This document shows, in pieces, positions 17,624 to 26,738 of a stretch of 64,000 nt of DNA. The notes under the pieces were generated by a model. It had not been told where the DNA came from, made no database searches, and was given only the letters and a program-made list of their open reading frames with translations. Every line of letters starts with the position of its first letter. Within the stretch, counting starts at the first letter, position 1. Source of the DNA: Alkalicella caledoniensis (GTDB lineage Bacteria > Bacillota > Proteinivoracia > Proteinivoracales > Proteinivoracaceae). Made by a program: the position numbers and the translations under genes. The DNA lies in the NCBI RefSeq assembly GCF_014467015.1, contig NZ_CP058559.1:868001-932000 (forward strand), in the 5' to 3' direction.

Positions 17624-17907
17624 AAAAATAAGAGGCGATGCTTAGACCTGAAGAGTAAAATAAAATCTTATTGAAGGCATAACTAAATAAACTGTTTATT
17701 AACAGTACATTATACCTTTTCAATTTAAGATTTTATCTTACATCTCCGCGCTCCACTTATGTTATTTGAAATCCCTTAACATCAAGCTTTGCCGGACAGC
17801 ATTCCACCTTTCTAATCACATTGCTACTATATTTATTTTATTATTTTTACCAAAATAAGTCAACAACAATCCTCTAATTTTACTAAATATTTTGATTAAT
17901 GCTAGAA
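17624..17907 (-). other. Structured intergenic region with a long imperfect hairpin
   Basis: No gene is visible. Positions 17655-17741 fold into one long hairpin: a 16-bp outer stem with one mismatch, a second 9-bp stem with one GU pair, and an apical CTGTTAATAAACAG loop. Upstream on the minus strand lies the richer block 17750-17820. With the terminator at 17587 this has the layout of a leader RNA or small RNA. I could not match it to a known riboswitch or to 6S RNA. Confidence 0.4.
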
Positions 17908-18939
17908 CTAGTCAGCATAGTGAATAATCAGCAGACCCCTAAATATAACATCACTTAGGTATCTATTCTTACACTTCCAATCCCTTTCAAGGGCCATTCC
18001 ACTATATGGTCCCCACCTTCTAAAATAGTAGTGATTTATCTTCTTACTGTAGATTCCAGTATTATCTTTCATGGATTGTTTCAACTCCTTAACCTGTGAT
18101 TCTAGTTTAGCAATATTCTTAATAACCCCTAGCCTTGCTAATAGCTCCATACGGTGAAACCACATCATCCAATCTTTTGCTTTTAACTTGTCAAAATCAA
18201 CATCGAACTCATGCATACAAAATGAGCCCGGAGCTACAATCTGAGATTTGTAGAGTCCGTTAATACTAGGTATAGGAGAAAGCTCCATCAGCTTCTTTAT
18301 TGCTTTTGTAATCATAGTATAATTCTCAGAGTTTTTCCAACCACTTGTGTATGCTAATAGCCTTAGATGGTAGATGCTTGGCCATTTTACTCCCTGTTTA
18401 AATACCAATCTCCCCTTATGAGCAATGGTAATATCAGTAATCTTATTTATCTCAATAACAAATCTAAATACATCTAGTGTTTTTTCAACTTGTTCCTTAA
18501 TAAAATATTTATCTTCTATCCCTGCATAAGCAAAGATAACAGCCTTGATTAACTGTGATCCTCCTAAATGCAACTCATCTAATATTTTCCCCACCCGAAA
18601 CAAGGATCCATGATCAAAAGTCTCACCCCTAAGCTCCAACTGTTTAAGCATATTGGCTACAGCTGGGTGAGTAGGTTCCATGCCCTTCTCACAAAGTACT
18701 CTAACAGCAGTCTCTACTCCCTTTTCACTATGAAAATCACAGTCTATCCATCCATCAGGACCTTGCAAGGAAATAAATTTTCTTACTAGATCATCTTGTA
18801 AAATCTCCCTTCGCAGATGTTCAACTGCTTCTGGAGTAGTATGGAGATTTAACACTTGTTTAATCCTGAACTTAATAGATGGACAAGCTTCACTTAATAA
18901 AAATGCAATACTATTTTCCATTTCCATCCCCATTTCCAT
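17908..18939 (-). CDS. Hypothetical protein, 343 residues
   Basis: A protein of unknown function, probably cytosolic and helical. The pattern GPDGWIDCDFHSEKGVETAVRVL and repeated helical pairs hint at an alpha/alpha-toroid (prenyltransferase-like) fold, but I cannot name a family. Near the C-terminus the basic segment NHYYFRRWGPYSG stands out. The 5' end holds five tandem ATGGRR hexamers, giving in-frame ATG codons at residues 1, 3, 5, 7 and 9 of the longest form; AAAGGAG directly abuts the first ATG, so the second ATG (18939) has the best spacing. No operon partner. Confidence 0.7.
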   Translation of the reverse strand: MEMGMEMENSIAFLLSEACPSIKFRIKQVLNLHTTPEAVEHLRREILQDDLVRKFISLQGPDGWIDCDFHSEKGVETAVRVLCEKGMEPTHPAVANMLKQLELRGETFDHGSLFRVGKILDELHLGGSQLIKAVIFAYAGIEDKYFIKEQVEKTLDVFRFVIEINKITDITIAHKGRLVFKQGVKWPSIYHLRLLAYTSGWKNSENYTMITKAIKKLMELSPIPSINGLYKSQIVAPGSFCMHEFDVDFDKLKAKDWMMWFHRMELLARLGVIKNIAKLESQVKELKQSMKDNTGIYSKKINHYYFRRWGPYSGMALERDWKCKNRYLSDVIFRGLLIIHYAD

Positions 18940-19119
18940 CTCCATCTCCTTTTCATAAAAAGGTTTCTCTTTGAAAGCTCTATAGGTAAATATTTCTTCG
19001 TGTCCCCCATAATTCCTTTTTAATATCTAAATATTTTAATTCATTCTTACAATATATAGTAATAGTAGACAAGTTTTTGTTATAATAGTTATATTAACTA
19101 ACAACAGGGGGCCAATAAA

Positions 19120-19965
19120 TTGAACGATTTAAAAGTAATTGTTATGGATGTAGATGGTACACTAACAAATAGTAAGAAGGTCATAACTGAGAAAACTAAA
19201 GAAACATTGATGAAGGCACAAGAATTAGGCTACACTTTGATCCTAGCATCTGGTAGGCCTACAACTGGGCTAGTGGGTTTTGCTAAAGAATTAGAAATGG
19301 ACAAACATAATGGACTATTAGTTTCATATAACGGTAGTCAAGTAGTTGATTTTACTAAGAATGAGATTCTGTTTAATGAACCGTTAACGGTTGTAGAAGC
19401 AAAAAGTATATTGAGGCACATTAAACAATTTGATATCACCCCAATGATTGACGATGGCAAGCATATATATGTTGAAAATCTAGATGGACTAAATGTTGAG
19501 TATGAAGCAAGTGGTGGTAATTTTATTTTAGAACAGGTAGAAGATCTAGAGGAATTTATCACATTTGAGACAAACAAAATCTTAACAAGTGGATCTCCAG
19601 AATATCTTCAAACCATTTTCAATCAAATGAAAGACCCTTTTAACAATGAGCTTAGCTGCGTGTTCACAGCACCTTTTTATGTTGAATACACTGCTAAAGG
19701 GATTGATAAAGCCAAAGCCCTAGAAACAATATTAAAGCCAATGGGTTACACAAGAGATCAAATTATTGCATTTGGTGATGGTCATAATGATATAACAATG
19801 CTTAAATACGCAGGAGTTGCAGTAGCCATGGATAATGCAGTACAAGATTTAAAAGACGTGGCAGATTTCATCACATTGTCCAATGAAGAAGATGGTATCG
19901 CCCATGCTTTAGAAAAATATATAGTTCAGCTAAATGTTGACAAAAAAGTAAGTGCCTTGGTTTAA
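19120..19965 (+). CDS. Cof-type HAD-superfamily phosphatase
   Basis: A 281-residue sugar-phosphate phosphatase of the Cof/YidA group (HAD subfamily IIB). Motif I is VMDVDGTLTN (nucleophile D at about residue 9), motif II LASGRPTTG, motif III/IV FGDGHNDITMLKYAG near residue 220; a large C2 cap sits between. Starts with TTG; CAGGGGG lies 8 bases upstream. Single gene ended by a strong terminator that overlaps its stop codon. Physiological substrate unknown; family members are promiscuous. Confidence 0.9.
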   Translation: MNDLKVIVMDVDGTLTNSKKVITEKTKETLMKAQELGYTLILASGRPTTGLVGFAKELEMDKHNGLLVSYNGSQVVDFTKNEILFNEPLTVVEAKSILRHIKQFDITPMIDDGKHIYVENLDGLNVEYEASGGNFILEQVEDLEEFITFETNKILTSGSPEYLQTIFNQMKDPFNNELSCVFTAPFYVEYTAKGIDKAKALETILKPMGYTRDQIIAFGDGHNDITMLKYAGVAVAMDNAVQDLKDVADFITLSNEEDGIAHALEKYIVQLNVDKKVSALV

Positions 19966-19987
19966 TCAAGGCACTTACTTTTTTGTC
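19939..19987. terminator. Bidirectional terminator overlapping the HAD gene stop
   Basis: A perfect 21-bp stem (19939-19959 with 19967-19987) includes the last codons of the HAD phosphatase gene and has A/T runs at its base on both strands, so it also serves the minus-strand gene ending at 20000. Confidence 0.88.
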
Positions 19988-19999
19988 AACACTACACCA

Positions 20000-20323
20000 T
20001 TAATCCTCTATAGAAATTTTTTCTATAAATTCCACGTTCACCATTTCAATTTTATTTTTATACCCCTTCCTAGTCTCTACTTCAATTTCTAGCCAATTAC
20101 CATCTAAGGTTAAAACTTGCCCCTCCACATATTGGTCTAGTGTATTTATGGAGCATTTCTTTCCTATTAGTTTCCTTAAAGCCTCATAGCTCATTTTAAC
20201 TCTCCTTTTCTTTTTGATTATTTTTCCAGTAGCAACTTTACCTTTTATCTTTTTATGTTGAGGTAAAATTACAAATAACAGTACAAAAATAGGTATAAAT
20301 GATACAAAAAAAACTGGATTCAA
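20000..20323 (-). CDS. Small membrane protein, DUF6897-like
   Basis: A 107-residue protein with one N-terminal membrane helix (about 4-22; VFFVSFIPIFVLLFVIL), a basic linker (KKKRRVK) and a cytosolic Sm-like or small beta domain (MSYEALRKLIGKKCSI...LDGNWLEIEVE). The soluble part resembles DUF6897 proteins of Bacillota, usually found near membrane or housekeeping genes; function unknown. TTG 20323 is chosen because AAGGAGGG stands about 9 bases upstream. Just downstream of the metallophosphoesterase gene, so probably in one operon. Confidence 0.65.
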   Translation of the reverse strand: MNPVFFVSFIPIFVLLFVILPQHKKIKGKVATGKIIKKKRRVKMSYEALRKLIGKKCSINTLDQYVEGQVLTLDGNWLEIEVETRKGYKNKIEMVNVEFIEKISIED

Positions 20324-20432
20324 ATAAAAAATCCCTCCTTCAAATCTTATTGGATGAAGAATGCGTAATATAGTCTTCGTTACTGGGGGGAGGCATTCCT
20401 GTAAGCCCCACATTTATTATTCCTGTACTATA

Positions 20433-21305
20433 TCAATTTCCTCGATACAAAGTAACAACAACTAGTTCGGGCCTGTTAAATATTCTCTGTGGGATAATAC
20501 TGTTTCCCAGTCCTCTGCTAACTACCATTTTTGAATCTCCCTCAGTATAAACCCCCGCAGTGTATTTAGGAAGCAAGCCCTGGTTAGGGGCTATAATCCC
20601 TCCTATAAGAGGCAGTCTAAACTGGCCCCCATGGGCATGTCCTGAAAAAGTCAAATCCATCTGAGACTCGGCATATATAGGGAAATACTCTGGTCTGTGG
20701 CTAAGCAATAGATCAAAATATCCCTCTTCATTTTCCCCAATGGCTATGTCAATGCTGACAGCTAGGTTCTTTTCTTCATCAAACATATCTCCCAAAGTTG
20801 TTGGGTCATCAACGCCAATTATTCTCATTTCATCTCCGTCTATCTCTAGTATCTCAGAAGAATTCCTCAAAACATTAACTCCTCTTTTTTCAATCTCCTT
20901 CATAAGAAAACTAAACTCCGCCAACCTAAACTCATGATTTCCCGTTACATAATATATTGGTGCTATATCAATAATCTCATCAATAAGTATAAGGGCTGGT
21001 TTAGCATCATATTTCCTGCTATCTACCATATCACCAGTAATAAATATAACGTCTGGTTGTGCCTTTTTAATTTTAGCCACTAGTCTTCTTTGGTTAGAAC
21101 CAAACATCTTATTATGTAAATCTGAAATTTGTACAATCTTAAAGCCATCAAAACCCTTGGGCAAATCTCTAAAGTCTAAATTCATATTGTTAACCATTAT
21201 AAAGTTATTCTGGGAAAATAAGAAAACCACAACTACAAAAAAAATCATTGTTATTAGTATATATTTTTTAGTTATAATAGCCTTCCAAGATTTCAAATTC
21301 ACCAT
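20433..21305 (-). CDS. Membrane-anchored metallophosphoesterase, YkuE-like
   Basis: A 290-residue phosphoesterase. Residues 10-32 form a signal-anchor helix; the calcineurin-like domain follows with all metal motifs: DLHNK (D in QISDLH), GDMVD, GNHEF, and the C-terminal SGHAHGGQ. Active site lies outside the membrane. Relatives include YkuE and UDP-diacylglucosamine pyrophosphatase-like enzymes; substrate not assigned. ATG 21305 is preferred over GTG 21311 for spacing to AGGGGTG. Confidence 0.85.
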   Translation of the reverse strand: MVNLKSWKAIITKKYILITMIFFVVVVFLFSQNNFIMVNNMNLDFRDLPKGFDGFKIVQISDLHNKMFGSNQRRLVAKIKKAQPDVIFITGDMVDSRKYDAKPALILIDEIIDIAPIYYVTGNHEFRLAEFSFLMKEIEKRGVNVLRNSSEILEIDGDEMRIIGVDDPTTLGDMFDEEKNLAVSIDIAIGENEEGYFDLLLSHRPEYFPIYAESQMDLTFSGHAHGGQFRLPLIGGIIAPNQGLLPKYTAGVYTEGDSKMVVSRGLGNSIIPQRIFNRPELVVVTLYRGN

Positions 21306-21689
21306 ATTCACACACCCCTAATGTTTTTCACACTCAGTATACACTTTTCCAAATGTATTTTCATCATCTAGCCATAGATCCCTTATAAAAAAACTAAGTA
21401 GGAAGAGGTACAGCTTTGCCATCTTTTATTGAATAGTGATATTCCATACTTGGTTCATCTGTTAAACAACAGTGATGTTCCATTGATTACAGGATAACAA
21501 CACATCTTTTATTTCTTAAGCTTCAGATACTATAAACTTTATATTTACATTCTACCACCATCTTTAAGCTTTCTTCATTAAATCTTTATTAATAAACTAA
21601 AGGCTCTTAATCTAGGCAGATGATAACATTTCCTTTACAAATAAAGAGCTTCAAAAAATAGCCCACTGAATTCAGTGGGCTATTAAGTC
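21306..21689. other. Intergenic region with minus-strand terminator at 21652-21682
   Basis: The 384-base gap carries the perfect hairpin TAGCCCACTGA/TCAGTGGGCTA (21660-21682) followed on the minus strand by a T-run, which ends the lipoprotein gene at 21690. A 29-codon minus-strand frame (21394-21483) rich in His and Cys has no ribosome site. Nothing else was recognised. Confidence 0.6.
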
Positions 21690-22580
21690 TTACTTTCCAA
21701 ACTTAACGGTTATGTGTATTTCATGAAGCCTTGAGCCGTCTTTAGCACTTTCTTCGTAAAGTATTACTGTACCTGTGCCATAATAGTTTGATACGTCATC
21801 GAGATCTAAAACTATCTCGAACTCTCCCCAACCTGGTGCCCCTTCACTTGCTGTTACAAATCCTTTATCAAATAAATAGTGTCCGTCTTCAAACTCATAC
21901 TGTATAGTTCCTTCAAAAACCCTAGCTAATCCCTTAACAACCAAATTATTGTTTTCATCAATAATAGGTTCATAGACCCTAAATGATTGGTTTTCTACTG
22001 CATACTTATCATTGGACTTAGGAATCTCTACAGGAATGTGTAACTCATGCAATCTTGAACCATCCTTTGCACTTTCTTCATATATAATCACTGTACCTAC
22101 ACCGGAGTAGTTTACTACATTCTCTAGGCCTAAAACTATCTCGAACTCTCCCCAACCTGGTGCCCCTTCACTTGCTGTTACAAATCCTTTATCAAAAAGA
22201 TAGTGTCCATCTTCAAACTCATACTGTATAGTTGCTTCAAAAACCCTAGCTAATCCCCTTACAATTAAACGACCTTCTACTTCATCTAGCTGAGTTTCAT
22301 AGATTTTGAATGCATTGTTTTCTAATACAAATTCCTTTTTGGACTGGCCTTGTTCATTACCCTTTGGATCTTGCTCCTTTTGTTTCTCATCTTCCTTGTC
22401 ATTATCAGCTACATCTAGCTCTTCTTGATCCTTTGAATCATTTTCTCCTCCAATAGGAGTGTTAATCTCATCACTTAAGCCATTTGAACCCTCAGGTTTC
22501 GCATTTTCGTTACCACATGCAGATAAAACAGTCAATCCAAGCAACATGATAATAGTTAATGCTAATAATTTTTTCTTCAT
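21690..22580 (-). CDS. Lipoprotein with two tandem Gmad2 domains
   Basis: A 296-residue secreted lipoprotein. Lipobox LSAC ends the signal peptide (cysteine at about residue 22), an acidic, low-complexity linker (about 25-85) follows, then two Gmad2 (spore-germination-associated Ig-like) domains of about 100 residues each. The two domains share a long near-identical core (EGAPGWGEFEIVL, LYEESAKDGSRLHE or its close variant), so they arose by internal duplication. The same core is in the gene at 23393. AAGGAGG before ATG 22580 fixes the start. Cell-surface role; the exact function of Gmad2 is not known. Confidence 0.87.
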   Translation of the reverse strand: MKKKLLALTIIMLLGLTVLSACGNENAKPEGSNGLSDEINTPIGGENDSKDQEELDVADNDKEDEKQKEQDPKGNEQGQSKKEFVLENNAFKIYETQLDEVEGRLIVRGLARVFEATIQYEFEDGHYLFDKGFVTASEGAPGWGEFEIVLGLENVVNYSGVGTVIIYEESAKDGSRLHELHIPVEIPKSNDKYAVENQSFRVYEPIIDENNNLVVKGLARVFEGTIQYEFEDGHYLFDKGFVTASEGAPGWGEFEIVLDLDDVSNYYGTGTVILYEESAKDGSRLHEIHITVKFGK

Positions 22581-22649
22581 AATAAATTCCTCCTTAAATT
22601 TTTTTAAGTAAATTAGAGCGACCAATAACTTAACTCCTAGCTTACTTTA

Positions 22650-23392
22650 TATATTACACACCTTTTGTATCATAAGGGTTTATGTATTGTAACAATTTTG
22701 TTACCTTCCTAGCTAAGAACAAAAGCGCCATTCGGCGCGCAAGTTCAAAAGAGCCTAACACGGATTTTGAAAAGAGATTACACGAATTACACGGATCTGT
22801 TAGTTTTGAAAGACCTTCATTGTAGCTTTCTGACAAAGTCATTGACCCCAGTGCAGATTAACTAAAGCAGTACCATTAACTCGAGGAGTTAGATTTAAGT
22901 GGTGATGGTTAAGCGTAGGAAGGGGCGAGGACAGGACGTCCGAGAGCTCCACTTGCCATGGACGGCAAATTGGAGCGTTACCCTTCCGAAGCTTAAACAG
23001 AACCCTTAAATCTCGACGTAGAGTTTGCACTGCGTAGTTAATCTGCGACATTCAAAAATGACTTTGTCGCTATCAAAAATATCCACATGCCTAGGCAATC
23101 TATACTTTCCTATGCAATTAAAAAAGCGCTTTCCGGCGCGCTTAAGTTCAAGACATTTAGTCACCGTAATTGAGCAAAATACAAGCCACCAATTGAAATC
23201 AAAGGGTAAACCCTAAGAGGGTTTGTACTGTGTAGTCAATATGCGACATTCTTAAATGACTTTGTCACTTTCAAAATTATCTACATGTCTGCTGGGACGG
23301 TTTCATACTGTCAGGGCCCTACAAGAGGGCCCCCTACAACGGAAGAAAAGGGCGATGAAAAGGACAAAAAAAGCGCCATTGGGCGCCTTTCT
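22650..23392. repeat. Repeat-rich noncoding cassette between the Gmad2 lipoprotein genes
   Basis: No convincing gene in about 740 bases. A direct repeat of about 60 bases (23031-23092 and 23228-23290) contains ATGACTTTGTC. An inverted copy of the same segment (22826-22866) faces 23033-23072, with further nested inverted pieces inside (22897-22930 with 22978-23020), so 22826-23072 could form one large cruciform. Its centre is GC-richer than the surroundings (GGACAGGACGTCCGAGAGC). Three related GCGCC/GGCGC hairpins with minus-strand T-runs stand at 22728, 23122 and 23365. Confidence 0.7.
23363..23388 (-). terminator. Terminator of the GerMN-Gmad2 lipoprotein gene
   Basis: GCGCC (23373-23377) pairs with GGCGC (23382-23386) in a longer GGCGCC-type stem, followed on the minus strand by seven T residues. 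Near copies of this hairpin occur at 23122-23143 and 22728-22748. Confidence 0.75.
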
Positions 23393-24271
23393 CTACTCTC
23401 CTATTACCACCGGTATTTGAATTTCATGCAATCTAGATCCATCTTTAGCACTTTCTTCGTAAAGTATCACCCTAGCCGTTCCGCTGGGTAGTCCGTCCAG
23501 ATCAATAACTATCTCAAACTCTCCCCAACCTGGCGCCCCTTCACTTGCTGTTACAAAACCTGTATCAAAAAGAAAGTGCCCATCTTCAAACTCGTACTGT
23601 ATGGTGGCTTCGAAAACCCTAGCTAATCCCCTTACAACTATTTGGTCTTTTACCTCAGAGTTGAGGGCAGGTTCAAAAATACGAAAAGCCACATTTTGTA
23701 GCACGAATTCTCCCTTTGCTTTTTCATCCACCCACAAGTAACTTTCTGGGTCATTGGCTACGAAAGGCTCCCCTATATAAAGACTCCCTTGTATCAGCTC
23801 TTCTTTTCTTCCTTCTACAAGAATCTGAGTCCTCTCAAAACCAAACTGTTGCATTATCATAGCCACTTGTTCAGCAAACATCAATTCACCATTTGTTCCC
23901 AAGCTGTTATTGTTAATCTCTTTTGAGAAACTCACATGGGCTACCCCATCAACATTCTCTACATACTCAATTATTAAGCTAGAACGGATTAACCCAGTCA
24001 ACTCTTCATGTTCTGGCCCATCTATCCAAGCCTGAAGGGCTGCCTTTGGCAAATCCTCTTCCCGACGTACAGATACTTCTTTTTTAAGTCTGTAAGTGCC
24101 TAATAAATCGTTATCTGGGTAATATAATACAACTTCGTATTTTTCATCCTTCTCACCAGGTACAGGGGACAAATTTTCCTTGGGCTCTTTGTCGCCACCG
24201 GTTGCACAAGCAGATAAACCTACGATACTTATTAAAATCAACATACACAGAAGCAAAATATTTTTCTTCAT
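23393..24271 (-). CDS. Lipoprotein with GerMN and Gmad2 domains
   Basis: A 292-residue lipoprotein: signal peptide with lipobox LSAC (cysteine about residue 21), a GerMN domain (about 45-170; YYPDNDLLGTYRLKKEV, LPKAALQAWIDGP, GVAHVSFSKEI) and a C-terminal Gmad2 domain (about 185-292). GerMN-Gmad2 architecture is common in Gram-positive surface and sporulation proteins. It is the third gene after the response regulator (25734) and kinase (24376), 104 bases downstream of the latter, and so is probably in their operon or a target of it. Confidence 0.88.
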   Translation of the reverse strand: MKKNILLLCMLILISIVGLSACATGGDKEPKENLSPVPGEKDEKYEVVLYYPDNDLLGTYRLKKEVSVRREEDLPKAALQAWIDGPEHEELTGLIRSSLIIEYVENVDGVAHVSFSKEINNNSLGTNGELMFAEQVAMIMQQFGFERTQILVEGRKEELIQGSLYIGEPFVANDPESYLWVDEKAKGEFVLQNVAFRIFEPALNSEVKDQIVVRGLARVFEATIQYEFEDGHFLFDTGFVTASEGAPGWGEFEIVIDLDGLPSGTARVILYEESAKDGSRLHEIQIPVVIGE

Positions 24272-24375
24272 AGATTATCACCCCTTGTATAACATTCTCT
24301 TAATCTGTTTTCTTATTATCTATATTACATAACATTTGTATCATATCTGTTTATACATTGTAACATTTTTGTTAC

Positions 24376-25737
24376 TTACATCGTGGGCAACAATAAATGA
24401 ACACATGTCCCTTGTCCAAGTTTTGTTTCTATTTCAACTTTTCCCTTATGCATATCAATCATCTGTTTTACAATGGTTAGACCTAAGCCACTTCCTTCTT
24501 GATTATAAGCTGTTGCATCATTTGCCCTGTAGAAAGGTTCGAAAATATGTGGTAGGTTTTCAGGTGAAATCCCAATTCCTTGATCACAAACACTTATCTT
24601 GTTAACATCTTTCTCCCTTTTAACCTTTATTTCTACTTTTTTACCCTTAGATGAGTAGCGTATGGCGTTGGAAACTAAGTTTTCAATACCCCGCAGGAAA
24701 AATGTTCTATCCACATAAAGCTTTACCTCATCAACATCAAATTCTATTTTTATATCTTTATTTTGGGCAATATGCTGAAATGACTGAACTATATAGTCTT
24801 GTATATCACCAGTAGCTATTTGCTCTTTTTGTAAATGACTATCCCACATTCGATTTATTTGCAGTAACTGATCAACCATATTCTTCATCTTTTCCACTTG
24901 AAATGATAAATCTTGGACAAACTCATTAAAAGTATCTTTATCGTCACCAACATAAGGCAAATTACCAATGATTAGCTGCATTGTTGCCAAAGGTGTTTTA
25001 AGTTCATGGGAAGATGTACTCAAAAATCTCCTTTGTCTATCATCATATAAGTTTAATTGTTCTACCATATTTTCAGTTGTATCAATTAGATCCTTAATTT
25101 CATCTTTCCTCTTATACCTCATGGAAAAGGTTCGTTTCTCTGGGGTTATTTTTTTTAAATGGGTAATCATCTGTCTAATTGGTTTTGAAAACCATGAAGC
25201 AACAAGATAGGAAATAAAAAAGAATGCTAATATAGCAGTGATTAAAACTTTAACCATCCAGTCACGAAATATCTTTATATCAGTATAGAGTTGTTCTGAT
25301 TCTTGAACCATTAGTAGATACCCTTGTCTGCCAAGGTTTTCAAAAGGAAGCATTGTATACTGAATATACGAGTAATCTGCCTCAGAAAAGATAGATCCCA
25401 TCTCAAAATTCTGAGTTACCATATCCAGATTTAGCTGTGTACCTAAATCTAGCTGTCTAAAACCATCAGCATATACTCTTCTTTCATGATCTAGCATTAT
25501 CAATCGAGTATTTAACTGTTCACCATACACTTCAAGGTAACCAATACTTCGATTAGGTGTATCAGGATATGTTTCTACCAATCTATCAAGGATTGTGGAC
25601 CCTTGTGTAATAGCTATCTGTTCATATCCCCCTTGTAGGCTTTGTTCATACATATTTTCTACTACAATATAAACTGCAATGCTTATAATGAGAAATACAC
25701 TGGTGAATATGATCCATAGTTGGTTTCTAATCTTCAT
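24376..25737 (-). CDS. Sensor histidine kinase
   Basis: A 453-residue membrane kinase: TM1 (about 8-26), an extracellular sensor region of about 135 residues, TM2 (about 164-181), HAMP linker (about 183-235), HisKA dimerisation domain with H244 in STSSHELKTPLA, and HATPase_c with N box (IENLVSNAIRYS), G1 box (DQGIGIS) and G2 box (GSGLGLTIV). Complete by motif. Its ATG overlaps the response-regulator stop by 4 bases (ATGA), which shows coupled translation. The neighbouring lipoprotein may be its target or sensor partner. Confidence 0.93.
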   Translation of the reverse strand: MKIRNQLWIIFTSVFLIISIAVYIVVENMYEQSLQGGYEQIAITQGSTILDRLVETYPDTPNRSIGYLEVYGEQLNTRLIMLDHERRVYADGFRQLDLGTQLNLDMVTQNFEMGSIFSEADYSYIQYTMLPFENLGRQGYLLMVQESEQLYTDIKIFRDWMVKVLITAILAFFFISYLVASWFSKPIRQMITHLKKITPEKRTFSMRYKRKDEIKDLIDTTENMVEQLNLYDDRQRRFLSTSSHELKTPLATMQLIIGNLPYVGDDKDTFNEFVQDLSFQVEKMKNMVDQLLQINRMWDSHLQKEQIATGDIQDYIVQSFQHIAQNKDIKIEFDVDEVKLYVDRTFFLRGIENLVSNAIRYSSKGKKVEIKVKREKDVNKISVCDQGIGISPENLPHIFEPFYRANDATAYNQEGSGLGLTIVKQMIDMHKGKVEIETKLGQGTCVHLLLPTM

Positions 25738-26423
25738 GATTTTTCCCCAAATTTGTATCCCATTCCCCTGACAGCATGAAAATACTTCTTCCCTGTAAGC
25801 TCCATTATCTTTTTCCTTAATCTACTAATAGTTACATCCACTGTACGATCACTATATCCCAACAGCCCTCCCCATACTTGTTCATACATAAGCTCACGGG
25901 TATACACAGTCTCAGGTTTTTTCATCAGTATCTCTATCAGTTTGTATTCATTGGCAGTAAGTGTAATGGATTGGTCCTCAAATAAGATAAGTAACCTCTC
26001 CCTGTCCAGTCTAAGTCCATCATATTGAAGCTGCTGCTCCCCCACTTGATTCGTACTAATTGTTTCATTCCTTCTTAACAGAGCATGAATTCTTGCCAGT
26101 AACTCTCTTTGATCAAAAGGCTTGACCACATAGTCATCTGCACCTATCTCCAATCCTATAACTCTATCTAAGATTTCGCTTTTTGCTGTTATCATAATTA
26201 TGGGCACATTGGATTTCTTGCGTATATCCCTACAAAGATCTAACCCATCCTTTTTAGGTAAAGTCCAATCCAAAAGAACTAGGTCATACTCATTAGTTGT
26301 AAAAGCTATCCATCCAGCTTCTCCGTCATGGGCTATATCCACTTTGTATCCTTCCCTTTCCAAGAAGAAAGCAATATTTTTAGCCATTATCTGTTCATCC
26401 TCAACAAGCAAAAAACGTTTCAT
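25734..26423 (-). CDS. OmpR-family response regulator
   Basis: A 229-residue regulator with a receiver domain (about 1-120; phospho-acceptor D52 in LVLLDWTLP, acidic pair ED at 8-9, K in YVVKPFDQ) and a winged-helix DNA-binding domain (about 130-229; RTVDVTISRLRKK). Partner of the kinase at 24376. AAAGGGG precedes two close ATG codons; 26423 has the better spacing and starts directly with MKRFLLVEDE. Confidence 0.93.
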   Translation of the reverse strand: MKRFLLVEDEQIMAKNIAFFLEREGYKVDIAHDGEAGWIAFTTNEYDLVLLDWTLPKKDGLDLCRDIRKKSNVPIIMITAKSEILDRVIGLEIGADDYVVKPFDQRELLARIHALLRRNETISTNQVGEQQLQYDGLRLDRERLLILFEDQSITLTANEYKLIEILMKKPETVYTRELMYEQVWGGLLGYSDRTVDVTISRLRKKIMELTGKKYFHAVRGMGYKFGEKS

Positions 26424-26738
26424 CCTCATTCCCCTTTCAATATCTATTTTTACTTGTGAAATTATCAAAAACATATATTTCTTTCTATATAATCTTCTTA
26501 CATTTACACTCTAACCAAATATAATCAAATGTTTCATAGGAAAGCTTCTCAATACTATAATACCATATTATATATTTCTATATAACACATATGCTCCCCT
26601 TCTTTTTGTAGCCTTATTAATGATACAAACATATTCCTTGGAGCAAACACTAAAAAAGTAGCCCTCACTTGATATGATACCTCCAAAGTAGACAGTCTAA
26701 TTAATTAAAATTAGATTATCTACTTGGAGGTATTTTTA

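Noticed and set aside
17640-17830. 6S RNA or T-box leader
   Set aside because: The long hairpin looks 6S-like at first and GTGGAGCGCGG recalls a T-box, but the order of parts and the conserved sequences do not fit either.
21394-21483. 29-codon minus-strand frame rich in His and Cys
   Set aside because: No ribosome site and nothing recognisable; kept only as a note in the gap entry.
22654-23216. Short open frames inside the noncoding cassette (for example 22839-23051 minus and 23025-23216 plus)
   Set aside because: They fall in inverted-repeat DNA, lack ribosome sites and show no protein-like conservation signs.
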